Source: Perilla frutescens
Taxonomy: Eukaryota; Streptophyta; Magnoliopsida; Lamiales; Lamiaceae
Reading direction: 5' to 3'
Assembly (NCBI GenBank): GCA_026008535.1
Contig: BRKX01000007.1
Coordinates: forward strand, 59,199,001-59,263,000
DNA: 64,000 bases
Under the pieces are notes generated by a model that was given only the letters and a program-made list of their open reading frames with translations, was not told the origin of the DNA and did no database searches. Of the stretch, positions 1 through 11,600 are shown in pieces; position 1 is the first letter of the stretch; each line of letters starts with the position of its first letter. Position numbers and translations under genes: made by a program.

Positions 1-53
1 ATCCGTCATTATCCAATTTCTTTTTCGAAATATTATCCTATTTATTTTTCTTC

Positions 54-61
54 TATAAATA
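54..61 (+). promoter_or_regulatory. TATA box in the left LTR
   Basis: TATAAATA followed by AGGAGG, in a position that suits the LTR promoter. If it is real, the R-U5 part would be about 2 kb, which is long, so the assignment is tentative. Confidence 0.4.
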
Positions 62-1449
62 GGAGGTTAAGGTTTCATTTTTCATTCATTTTCAAAATCG
101 AAACGCCGAGCAGCTTCTAGAGAAGGTACGTCTCTAGTTTCCTATTTCATTTCCGAAATAGTCATTTTGAAGGTGTCAACGCATAGATCACGAATACGTG
201 ATTGAAATGATGACACGACGGACGATCACGATGGAAAATCATCGTGACCGCCGCCAAAAGTCGCCACCACCTTTCAAATCGGTGACTCTTTCGGGTCATC
301 GAATCAAAAAGTGTCTTTAGGGTTTTATGTTCTATGTATATTTATATACATTTTCCATGTTGTCACTTTTTAATTTCGGGTATATTTTGGGTATCCGATT
401 ATTAAATTGTAGTCTTTTTCAGATCTATCCTTCGTGGATAGCCCTATCGTATTTTTAAACTCAAAAGTTGTTCCGTGTCAAAATATAGTATTTTTATTTA
501 AAGTTTCATATTTTTCCAATGGGCAGATCTTGCGGTATGAATTTATTTGTACCGAATTAATTTTAGGATACGGGTTTGACCACCCCGTATGCCAAAACTT
601 CCTAAACGGTTTTTCTTTATAAAAATGCCCTGAGTAAAGTTCCCTTAAGAGTCAAAATATTTTGATGATCCGGGTGCTGCGTATTAAGATAGTAGATATT
701 ATAATATTTACTTCATAGCTAAGAAAGGTTAGATTTTGACATAATGATAGTCATTCATCGAAACTAAGTTGCCGGATAATCTTGTAGGCACAGAAGAAGG
801 AGACTTCTAGTTGAGATCAGAATCAGAATCTAGATCTAGCTCAGATTACCAGGTGGGTTTTTATTATATAAAAATATGTTTCGGGTTATTAAGCCCTGAT
901 ATTTATAAAATGAATATGATTGAATATCCAACTCATGACTGTATTTGATGTGCTCTCCTGACTCATGTAAGTCTTACTACTGTTTTTGGTGACGAAACTA
1001 CAATGGTTCACGATATCGAGCCCCAAGCAAACAGGGCAGTGTCCAACCTTAAGCAGCCGGGTTGTGTACACGAACCGACTCACCGTAAGCGTTCTAGGGG
1101 AGAGTTGCGCGCAATGATGGAACTAAAATGATTTAATATACATGGAATTCGCAAATTTTCTACTTTAAAAGCTTTCCATGATATGCTCTCAATATGATTG
1201 GATATTCTATTTTATAAAATGATTCTGAAGGTTTTTCTCAAAAGTACCCACTGAGTGCATTAGTACTCACGCCCAAATCTTTTCAAATATTTTCAGGATG
1301 AGCTGCGGGATGGTGGACGGTTGTGCTAAGGCTGAAGGGCTATCTTTTGATGTATATGTTTCTTTTATGTGTGGAGTCCAACTGAGAACATGGTTACCTT
1401 TTGTGTCTGAATAAATGCACTGCGTTTTTGTCCGCTTACTCTGATTATT

Positions 1450-1736
1450 GTTATGGAGTGTTCGGTTCTCCGAATCCCATTTTATTTACTGTTATGGAGT
1501 GTTCGGTTCTCCGAATCCCATTTTATTTACGGTTATGGAGTGTTCGGTTCTCCGAATCCCATTTTCTTTACTGTTATGGAGTGTTCGGTTCTCCGAATCC
1601 CATTTTATTTACTGTTATGGAGTGTTCGGTTCTCCGAATCCCATTTTCTTTACTGTTATGGAGTGTTCGGTTCTCCGAATCCCATTTTCTTTATTGTTAC
1701 GGAGTGTTCGGTTCTCCGAATCCCGTTTACTTTCTG
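1450..1736 (+). repeat. Tandem repeat, 7 copies of a 41-bp hairpin unit
   Basis: Units start at 1450, 1491, 1532, 1573, 1614, 1655 and 1696, exactly 41 bp apart. They are almost identical, differing mainly at ATTTTATTT versus ATTTTCTTT. Each contains TTCGG-TTCT-CCGAA, a 5-bp stem with a 4-nt loop. Because 41 is not a multiple of 3, all three plus-strand frames read through and give overlapping spurious open frames. The array lies inside the LTR and directly precedes a second hairpin array. Confidence 0.95.
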
Positions 1737-1740
1737 TTCC

Positions 1741-1911
1741 TGACAGGCGAAAGCCTGGCATTTATTTACTTTCCTTACTCAGACAGGCGCAAGCCTGGCT
1801 TTACATTGTTTTTCATGTCAAGGCAAAAGCCTGGCTTTATATTGCTTTCACGACAGGCGGGAGCCTGGCATCTCTTTACTTTAAGTATTTGGACAGACAT
1901 CAGTCTGGCTT
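1741..1911 (+). repeat. Tandem repeat, 5 copies of a 34-40-bp unit with a CAGGC/GCCTG hairpin
   Basis: The stem cores begin near 1744, 1784, 1820, 1854 and 1894. Copies read CAGGC-GAAA-GCCTG, CAGGC-GCAA-GCCTG, AAGGC-AAAA-GCCTG, CAGGC-GGGA-GCCTG and CAGAC-ATCA-GTCTG. Three loops fit the GNRA tetraloop pattern. The last copy changes both sides of the stem (GGC to GAC, GCC to GTC), so pairing is kept. Spacers are T-rich and more variable than the stems. Confidence 0.9.
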
Positions 1912-2159
1912 TTTTTTATGCCTAACCTATTAACAGTTAACCTTTGAACTGTTATTATTTACATTGAAGTTTGCCTTTGTTATTCTTTCTTGGGTTCATC
2001 CTAAGAGTCATGGTATCTGGTTTGAGTCATTTCATACGCTTTAAAAGCGTGGATTGATCCATTTATAGAGGTTATGCTGCCCATATTTTTAGGGCACTAA
2101 CCCTATTTCTTTGATTGCTTCTGTTCAACAACCCCTTTCCCCTTTCCCCAAGTAGCGCA

Positions 2160-2188
2160 CCGGTCCCCTGCCCTTCTCCCGGGACCGG
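2160..2188 (+). repeat. Inverted repeat at the LTR end
   Basis: CCGGTCCC (2160-2167) and GGGACCGG (2181-2188) form a perfect 8-bp GC-rich stem with a 13-nt loop, 9 bp before the LTR terminus. It could help form the 3' RNA end or simply be a terminal structure; the sequence does not decide. Confidence 0.75.
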
Positions 2189-2968
2189 GGCGTTACAACT
2201 ATAGAGTAAGACTTCTTTTCAATTGTAATTGAATGAGTGGTGGGTTATTAATTTTTAGTGAAATTATAGACTATAGGCTAAAATATGAGAAATTCGAATT
2301 CAATCTTAGTGTTGAGCAATTAAGGTGAAATCACACGTTGATCTAAGAAAAAAATGGTCACATTTATAATGAAATCAGACAATATGGTTTGTGCTCCAAT
2401 TCCGAATGATGAGATAAACTTACTATAGTGATGATTAGTGAATTCACACATACACTATAGAGTAAGGCTTCTTTGAAATTGTAATTGAATGAGCGGTGGG
2501 TTATTAATTTTTAGTGAAATCATAGACTATAGGCTAAAATATGAGAAATTCGAATTCAATCTTAGTGTTGATGAATTAAGGTTCAATCACACGTTGATCT
2601 AAGAAAAAATTGGTAACACTTATAATGAAATCATAAAATATGGTTTGTGCTCCAATTTCGAATGATGAGATAAACTTACTAGAGTGATGATTAGTGAATT
2701 CACACATACACTATAGAGTAAGGTTTCTTTTCAATTGTAATTGAATGAGTGGTGAGTTATTAATTTTTAATGAAATCATAGACTATAGGCTAAGATATGG
2801 GAAATTCGAATTCAATCTTAGTGTTGATGAATTAAGGTTTAATCACACGTTGATCTAAGAAAAAATTGGTCACACTTATAATGAAATCATACACTCTGGT
2901 TAGTGCTCCAATTCCGAATGATGAGATAAACTTAATAGAGTGATGATTAGTGAATTCACATATACACT

Positions 2969-3110
2969 ATAGAGTAAGGTTTCTTTTCAATTGTAATTGA
3001 ATGAGTGGTGAGTTATTAATTTTTAGTGAAATCATAGATTATAGGCTAAGATATGGGAAATTTGAATTCAATCTTACTCGAGTGATGATTAGTGAATTCA
3101 CACATAAACT
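2969..3110 (+). repeat. Truncated satellite monomer (142 bp), left edge
   Basis: One repeat step here is 142 bp instead of 256. The sequence jumps from AATTCAATCTTA to CTCGAGTGATGATTAG, losing about 114 bp. The same truncated form occurs at the right edge (33,327-33,468), so both descend from one deletion. Confidence 0.85.
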
Positions 3111-3639
3111 ATAGAGTAAGGCTTCTTTTCAATTGTAATTGAATGAGTGGTGGGTTATTAATTTTTAGTGAAATCATAGACTATAGGCTAAAATATGAGA
3201 AATTCGAATTAAATCTTAGTGTTGATGAATTAAGGTTCAATCACACGTTGATCTAAGAAAAAATTGATCACACTTATAATGAAATCATACAATATGGTTT
3301 GTGCTCCAATTCCGAATGATCAGATAAACTTACTAGAGTGATGATATTCGTTAATTCACACATACACTATAGAGTAAGACTTCTTTTCAATTGTAATTGA
3401 ATGAGTGGTGGGTTATTAATTTTTAGTGAAATTATAGACTATAGGCTAAAATATGAGAAATTCGAATTCAATCTTAGTGTTGAGCAAATAAGGTGAAATC
3501 ACACGTTGATCTAAGAAAAAAATGGTCACATTTATAATGAAATCAGACAATATGGTTTGTGCTCCAATTCCGAATGATGAGATAAACTTACTATAGTGAT
3601 GATTAGTGAATTCACACATACACTATAGAGTAAGGCTTC

Positions 3640-5760
3640 TTTGAAATTGTAATTGAATGAGCGGTGGGTTATTAATTTTTAGTGAAATCATAGACTATAG
3701 GGTAAAATATGAGAAATTCGAATTCAATCTTAGTGTTGAGCAATTAAGGTGCAATCACACGTTGATCTAAGCAAAAATTGATCACATTTATAATGAAATC
3801 ATACAATATTGTTTGTGCTCCAATTCCGAATGATCAGATAAACTTACTAGAGTGATGATATTAGTTAACTCTTACATATACTATTGAGTAAGGCTTCTTT
3901 TCAATTGTAATTGAATGAGTGGTGGGTTATTAATTTTTAGTGAAATTATAGACTATAGGCTAAAATATGTGAAATTCGAATTCAATCTTAGTGTTGAGCA
4001 ATTAAGGTGCAATCACATGTTGATGTAAGAAAAAATAGGTCACACTTATAATGAAATCATACAATATGGTTTATGCTCCAATTCCGAATGATGAGATAAA
4101 CTTACTATAGTGATGATTAGTGAATTCACACATACACCACAGAGTAAGGCTTCTTTTCAATTGTAATTGAATGAGTGGTGGGTTATTAATTTTTAGTGAA
4201 ATCATAAACTATAGGCTAAGATATGGGAAATTCGAATTCAATCTTAGTGTTGATGAATTAAGGTTCAATCACACGTTGATCTAAGAAAAAATTGGTGACA
4301 CTTATAATGAAATCATACACTACGGTTTGTGCTCCAATTCCGAATGATGAGATAAACTTACTAGAGTGGTGATCAGTGAATTAACACATACACTATAGAG
4401 TAAGACTTGTTTTTAATTGTAATTGAATGAGTGGTGAGATATTAATTTTTAGTGAAATCATAGATTATAGACTAAGATATGGAAAATTTGAATTCAATCT
4501 TAGTTTTAATGAATTAAGGTTCAATCATACGTTGATCTAAGAAAAAAATGGTCACACTTATAATGAAATCATACAATATGGTTTGTGCTCCAATTCCGAA
4601 TGATGAAATAAACTTACTATAGTGATGATTAGTGAATTCACACATACACTACAGAGTAAGGCTTTTTTGCAATTGTAATTGAATGAGTGGTGGATTATTA
4701 ATTATTAGTGAAATCATATACTATAGGGTAAAATATGAGAAATTCTAAATCAAGCTTAGTGTTGAGCAATTAAGGTGCAATCACACGTTGATCTAGGGAA
4801 AAATTGGTCACACTTATAATGAAATCCTACAATATGATTTGTGCTCCAATTCTGAATGATGAGATAAACTTACTCTAGTGATGATTAGTGAATTCACACA
4901 AACACTATAGAGTAAGGCTTCTTTGCAATTGTAATTGAATGGGTGGTAGGCTATTAATTTTTAGTGAAATCATAGACTATAGACTAAAATATGAGAAATT
5001 CGAATTCAATCTTAGTGTTGAGCAATTAAGGTGCAATCACACGTTGATCTAAGAAAAAAATGGTCACATTTATAATGAAATCATACAATATTGTTTGTGC
5101 TCCAATTACGAATGATCAGATAAACTTACTAGAGTGATGATATTAGTTAATTCACACATACACTATAGAGTAAGACTTCTTTTCAATTGTAATTGAATGA
5201 GTGGTGGGTTAATAATTTTTAGTGAAATTATAGACTATAGGCTAAAATATGTGAAATTCGAATTCAATCTTAGTGTTGAGCAATTAAGGTGCAATCACAC
5301 GTTGATGTAAGAAAAAATTGTTTACACTTATAATGAAATAATACAATATGGTTTGTGCTCCAATTCCGAATGATGAGATAAACTTACTATAGTGATGATT
5401 AGTGAATTCACACATACACTAAAGAGAAAGGCTTCTTTTCAATTGTAATTGAATGAGTGGTGTGTTATTAATTTTTAGTGAAATCATAGACTATAGGCTA
5501 AAATATGAGAAATTCGAATTCAATCTTAGTGTTGAGCAATTAAGGTGCAATCACACGTTGAACTAAGAAAAAATAGGTCACACTTATAATGAAATCATAC
5601 AATATGGTTTGTGCTCCAATTCCGAATGATGAGATAAACTTACTATAGTGATGATTAGTGAATTCACACATACATTATAGAGTAAGGCTTCTTTTCAATT
5701 GTAATTGAATGAGTGTTGTGTTATTAATTTTTAGTGAAATCATAGACTATAGGCTAAAAT
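3640..5760 (+). repeat. Satellite block duplication, copy 1
   Basis: This multi-monomer block recurs about 2,308 bp downstream (5,948-8,068) with the same private variants in the same order: TTCTTTGAAATTG (3643/5951), CACCACAGAGTAAG (near 4136/6444), ACTAAAGAGAAAGG (5418/7726) and CATTATAGAG (5673/7981). The offset is about nine monomers, so it is a nine-monomer higher-order unit confined to the left edge. Confidence 0.8.
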
Positions 5761-5947
5761 ATGTGAAATTCGAATTCAATCTTAGTGTTGATGAATTAAG
5801 GTTCAATCACACGTTGATGTAAGAAAAAATTGTTTACACTTATAATGAAATAATACAATATGGTTTGTGCTCCAATTCTGAATGATGAGATAAACTTACT
5901 ATAGTGATGATTAGTGAATTGACACATACACTATAGAGTAAGGCTTC

Positions 5948-8068
5948 TTTGAAATTGTAATTGAATGAGCGGTGGGTTATTAATTTTTAGTGAAATCATA
6001 GACTATAGGGTAAAATATGAGAAATTCGAATTCAATCTTAGTGTTGAGCAATTAAGGTGCAATCACACGTTGATCTAAGAAAAAATTGATCACATTTATA
6101 ATGAAATCATACAATATTGTTTGTGCTCCAATTCCGAATGATCAGATAAACTTACTAGAGTGATGATATTAGTTAACTCTTACATACACTATTGAGGAAG
6201 GCTTCTTTTCAATTGTAATTGAATGAGTGGTGGGTTATTAATTTTTAGTGAAATTATAGACTATAGGCTAAAATATATGAAATTCGAATTCAATCTTAGT
6301 GTTGAGCAATTAAGGTGCAATCACATGTTGATGTAAGAAAAAATAGGTCACACTTATAATGAAATCATACAATATGGTTTATGCTCCAATTCCGAATGAT
6401 GAGATAAACTTACTATAGTGATGATTAGTGAATTCACACATACACCACAGAGTAAGGCTTCTTTTCAATTGTAATTGAATGAGTGGTGGGTTATTAATTT
6501 TTAGTGAAATCATAAACTATAGGCTAAGATATGGGAAATTCGAATTCAATCTTAGTGTTGATGAATTAAGGTTCAATCACACGTTGATCTAAGAAAAAAT
6601 TGGTGACACTTATAATGAAATCATACACTACGGTTTGTGCTCCAATTCCGAATGATGAGATAAACTTACTAGAGTGGTGATCAGTGAATTAACACATACA
6701 CTATAGAGTAAGACTTGTTTTTAATTGTAATTGAATGAGTGGTGAGATATTAATTTTTAGTGAAATCATAGATTATAGACTAAGATATGGAAAATTCGAA
6801 TTCAATCTTAGTTTTAATGAATTAAGGTTCAATCATACGTTGATCTAAGAAAAAAATGGTCACACTTATAATGAAATCATACAATATGGTTTGTGCTCCA
6901 ATTCCGAATGATGAAATAAACTTACTATAGTGATGATTAGTGAATTCACACATACACTACAGAGTAAGGCTTTTTTGCAATTGTAATTGAATGAGTGGTG
7001 GATTATTAATTATTAGTGAAATCATATACTATAGGGTAAAATATGAGAAATTCTAAATCAAGCTTAGTGTTGAGCAATTAAGGTGCAATCACACGTTGAT
7101 CTAGGGAAAAATTGGTCACATTTATAATGAAATCCTACAATATGATTTGTGCTCCAATTCCGAATGATGAGATAAACTTACTCTAGTGATGATTAGTGAA
7201 TTCACACAAACACTATAGAGTAAGGCTTCTTTGCAATTGTAATTGAATGGGTGGTAGGCTATTAATTTTTAGTGAAATCATAGACTATAGACTAAAATAT
7301 GAGAAATTCGAATTCAATCTTAGTGTTGAGCAATTAAGGTGCAATCACACGTTGATCTAAGAAAAAAATGGTCACATTTATAATGAAATCATACAATATT
7401 GTTTGTGCTCCAATTCCGAATGATCAGATAAACTTACTAGAGTGATGATATTAGTTAATTCACACATACACTATAGAGTAAGACTTCTTTTCAATTGTAA
7501 TTGAATGAGTGGTGGGTTAATAATTTTTAGTGAAATTATAGACTATAGGCTAAAATATGTGAAATTCGAATTCAATCTTAGTGTTGAGCAATTAAGGTGC
7601 AATCACACGTTGATGTAAGAAAAAATTGTTTACACTTATAATGAAATAATACAATATGGTTTGTGCTCCAATTCCGAATGATGAGATAAACTTACTATAG
7701 TGATGATTAGTGAATTCACACATACACTAAAGAGAAAGGCTTCTTTTCAATTGTAATTGAATGAGTGGTGTGTTATTAATTTTTAGTGAAATCATAGACT
7801 ATAGGCTAAAATATGAGAAATTCGAATTCAATCTTAGTGTTGAGCAATTAAGGTGCAATCACACGTTGAACTAAGAAAAAATAGGTCACACTTATAATGA
7901 AATCATACAATATGGTTTGTGCTCCAATTCCGAATGATGAGATAAACTTACTATAGTGATGATTAGTGAATTCACACTTACATTATAGAGTAAGGCTTCT
8001 TTTCAATTGTAATTGAATGAGTGTTGTGTTATTAATTTTTAGTGAAATCATAGACTATAGGCTAAAAT
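5948..8068 (+). repeat. Satellite block duplication, copy 2
   Basis: Second copy of the block at 3,640-5,760. The two copies differ by only a few substitutions and small indels. Homology falls away after about 8,068, where one copy reads ATATGAG and the other ATATGTG. Confidence 0.8.
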
Positions 8069-8699
8069 ATGAGAAATTCAAATTCAATCTTAGTGTTGAG
8101 TAATTAAGGTGCAATCACACGTTGATCTAAGAAAAAATTGATCACACTTATAATGAAATCATACAATATGGTTTGTTCTCCAATTCCGAATGATGAGATA
8201 AACTTACTATAGTAATGATTAGTGAATTCACACATACACCACAGAGTAAGGCTTCTTTTCAATTGTAATTGAATGAGTGGTGGGTTATTAATTTTTAGTG
8301 AAATCATATACTATAGGGTTAAATATGAGAAATTCGAAATCAAGCTTAATGTTGAGCAATTAAGGTGCAATCACACGTTGATCTAAGGAAAAATTGGTCA
8401 CACTTATAATGAAATCATACAATATGGTTTGTGCTCCAATTCCGAATGATGAGATAAACTTACTATAGTGATGATTAGTTAATTCACACATACACTATAG
8501 AGTAAGGCTTCTTTTCAATTGTAATTCAATGAGTGGTGTGTTATTATTTTTAGTGAAATCATAGACTGTAGGCTAAAATTTGAGAAATTCGAATTCAATC
8601 TCAGTGTTGAGCAATTAAGGTGCAATCACACGTTGATGTAAGAAAAAGTTGGTCACACTCATAATGAAATCATACAATATGGTTTGTGCTCCAATTCCG

Positions 8700-11600
8700 A
8701 ATGATGAGATAAACTTACTATAGTGATGATTAGTGAATTCACACGTACACTATAGAGTAAGGCTTCTTTTCAATTGTAACTGAATGAGTGGTGTGTTATT
8801 AATTTTTAGTGAAATCATAGACTATAGGCTAAAATATGAGAAATTCGAATTCAATCTTAGTGTTGAGCAATTAAGGTGCAATCACACGTTGATGTAAGAA
8901 AAAAATGGTCACATTTATAATGAAATCATACAATATGGTTTGTGCTCCAATTCCGAATGATGAGAAAAACTTACAAGAGTGATGATTAGTTAACTCACAC
9001 ATACACTATAGAGTAAGGCTTCTTTTCAATTGTAATTGAATGAGTGGTGGGTTATTAATTTTTAGTGAAATTATAGACTATACGCTAAAATATGTGAAAT
9101 TCGAATTCAATCTCAGTGTTGAGCAATTAAGGTGCAATCACACGTTGATGTAAGAAAAAGTTGGTCACACTCATAATGAAATCATACAATATGGTTTGTG
9201 CTCCAATTCTGAATGATGAGATAAACTTACTATAGTGATGATTAGTGAATTCACACGTACACTATAGAGTAAGGCTTCTTTTCAATTGTAACTGAATGAG
9301 TGGTGTGTTATTAATTTTTAGTGAAATCATAGACTATAGGCTAAAATATGAGAAATTCGAATTCAATCTTAGTGTTGAGCAATTAAGGTGCAATCACAAG
9401 TTGATCTAAGAAAAAATTGATCACACTTATAATGAAATCATACAATATGGTTGGTGCTCCAATTCCGAATAATGAGATAAACTTACTATAATGATGATTA
9501 GTGAATTCACACATACACTATAGAGTGAGGCTTCTTTGCAATTGTAATTAAATGGGTGGTGGGTTATTAATTTTTAGTGAAATCATAGACTATAGGCTAA
9601 AATATGAGAAATTCGAATTCAATCTTAGTGTTGAGCAATTAAGGTGCAATCACACGTTAATCTAAGAAAAAAATGGTCACATTTATAATGAAATCATACA
9701 ATATGGTTTGTGCTCCAATTCTGAATGATGAGATAAACTTACTAGTGTGATGATTAGTTAACTCACACATACACTATAGAGTAAGACTTCTTTTCAATTG
9801 TAATTGAATGAGTGGTGGGTTATTAATTTTTAGTGAAATTATAGACTATACGGTAAAATATGTGAAATTCGAATTCAATCTCAGTGTTGAGCAATTAAGG
9901 TGCAATCACACGTTGATGTAAGAAAAAGTTGGTCACACTCATAATGAAATAATACAATATGGTTTGTGCTCCAATTCCGAATGATGAGATAAAATTGCTA
10001 TAGTGATGATTTTTGAATTCACACATACACTATAGAGTAAGGCTTCTTTTCAATTGTAATTGAATGAGTGGTGTGTTATTAATTTTTAGTGAAATCATAG
10101 ACTATAGGCTAAAATATGAGAAATTCGAATTCAATCTTAGTGTTGAGCAATTAAGGTGCAATCACACGTTGATCTAAGAAAAAATTGATCGCACTTATAA
10201 TGAAATCATACAATATGGTTGGTGCTCCAATTCCGAATGATGAGATAAACTTACTATAATGATGATTAGTGAATTCACACATACACTATAGAGTGAGGCT
10301 TCTTTGCAATTGTAATTGAATGGGTGGTTGGTTATTAATTTTTAGTGAAATCATAGACTATAGGCTAAAATATGAGAAATTCGAATTCAATCTTAGTGTT
10401 GAGCAATTAAGGTGCAATCACACGTTGATGTAAGAAAAAAATGGTCACATTTATAATGAAATCATACAATATGGTTTGTGCTCCAATTCCGAATGATGAG
10501 AAAAACTTACAAGAGTGATGATTAGTTAACTCACACATACACTATAGAGTAAGGCTTCTTTTCAATTGTAATTGAATGAGTGGTGGGTTATTAATTTTTA
10601 GTGAAATTATAGACTATACGCTAAAATATGTGAAATTCGAATTCAATCTCAGTGTTGAGAAATTAAGGTGCAATCACACGTTGATGTAAGAAAAAGTTGG
10701 TCACACTCATAATGAAATCATACAATATGGTTTGTGCTCCAATTCCGAATGATGAGATAAACTTACTATAGTGATGATTAGTGAATTCACACGTACACTA
10801 TAGAGTAAGGCTTCTTTTCAATTGTAACTGAATGAGTGGTGTGTTATTAATTTTTAATGAAATCATAGACTATAGGCTAAAATATGAGAAATTCAAATTC
10901 AATCTTAGTGTTGAGCAATTAAGGTGCAATCACACGTTGATCTAAGAAAAAATTGATCACACTTATAATGAAATCATACAATATGGTTGGTGCTCCAATT
11001 CCGAATGATGAGATAAACTTACTATAGTGATGATTAGTGAATTCACACATACACTATAGAGTGAGGCTTCTTTGCAATTGTAATTGAATGGGTGGTGGGT
11101 TATTAATTTTTAGTGAAATCATAGACTATAGGCTAAAATATGAGAAATTCGAATTCAATCTTAGTGTTGAGCAATTAAGGTGCAATCACACGTTGATCTA
11201 AGAAAAAAATGGTCACATTTATAATGAAATCATACAATATGGTTTGTGCTCCAATTCTGAATGATGAGATAAACTTACTAGTGTGATGATTAGTTAACTC
11301 ACACATACACTATAGAGAAAGACTTCTTTTCAATTGTAATTGAATGAGTGGTGGGTTATTAATTTTTAGTGAAATTATAGACTATACGGTAAAATATGTG
11401 AAATTCGAATTCAATCTCAGTGTTGAGCAATTAAGGTGCAATCACACGTTGATGTAAGAAAAAGTTGGTCACACTCATAATGAAATCATACAATATGGTT
11501 TGTGCTCCAATTCCGAATGATGAGATAAAATTGCTATAGTGATGATTAGTGAATTCACACATACACTATAGAGTAAGGCTTCTTTTCAATTGTAATTGAA

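Larger units (their letters stand above)
1..2197 (+). mobile_element. Partial long LTR (3' LTR or solo LTR), probably Ty3-gypsy chromovirus
   Basis: Seen: the segment ends GGGGCGTTACA at 2197, and satellite sequence (ACTATAGAGTAAG) starts on the next base. That is an LTR-type end inserted into the array. Just inside the end lies an inverted repeat, CCGGTCCC/GGGACCGG. A TATA box (TATAAATA, 54-61) and a long non-coding tract fit an LTR promoter and leader. Known: plant gypsy chromoviruses of the Tekay/Del type often have LTRs longer than 2 kb that begin TGTAACACCCC-like and end in GTTACA. Because satellite, not a primer-binding site, follows the end, this should be a 3' or solo LTR. The left end lies outside the window. 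The short open frames here do not resemble proteins. The lineage assignment is inference from the end sequence and length only. Confidence 0.6.

Noticed and set aside
434..622. 62-codon frame in the left LTR
   Set aside because: No motif, no start context, inside non-coding LTR sequence.
1401..1933. Three overlapping plus-strand open frames of 96-174 codons with repeated peptide
   Set aside because: They are one 41-bp repeat read in all three frames; the unit length is not a multiple of three and the peptide resembles nothing.
8104..8307. 67-codon minus-strand frame, nearly repeated at 13,479-13,682
   Set aside because: Both are the same satellite stretch that happens to lack stops; other monomers have stops there.
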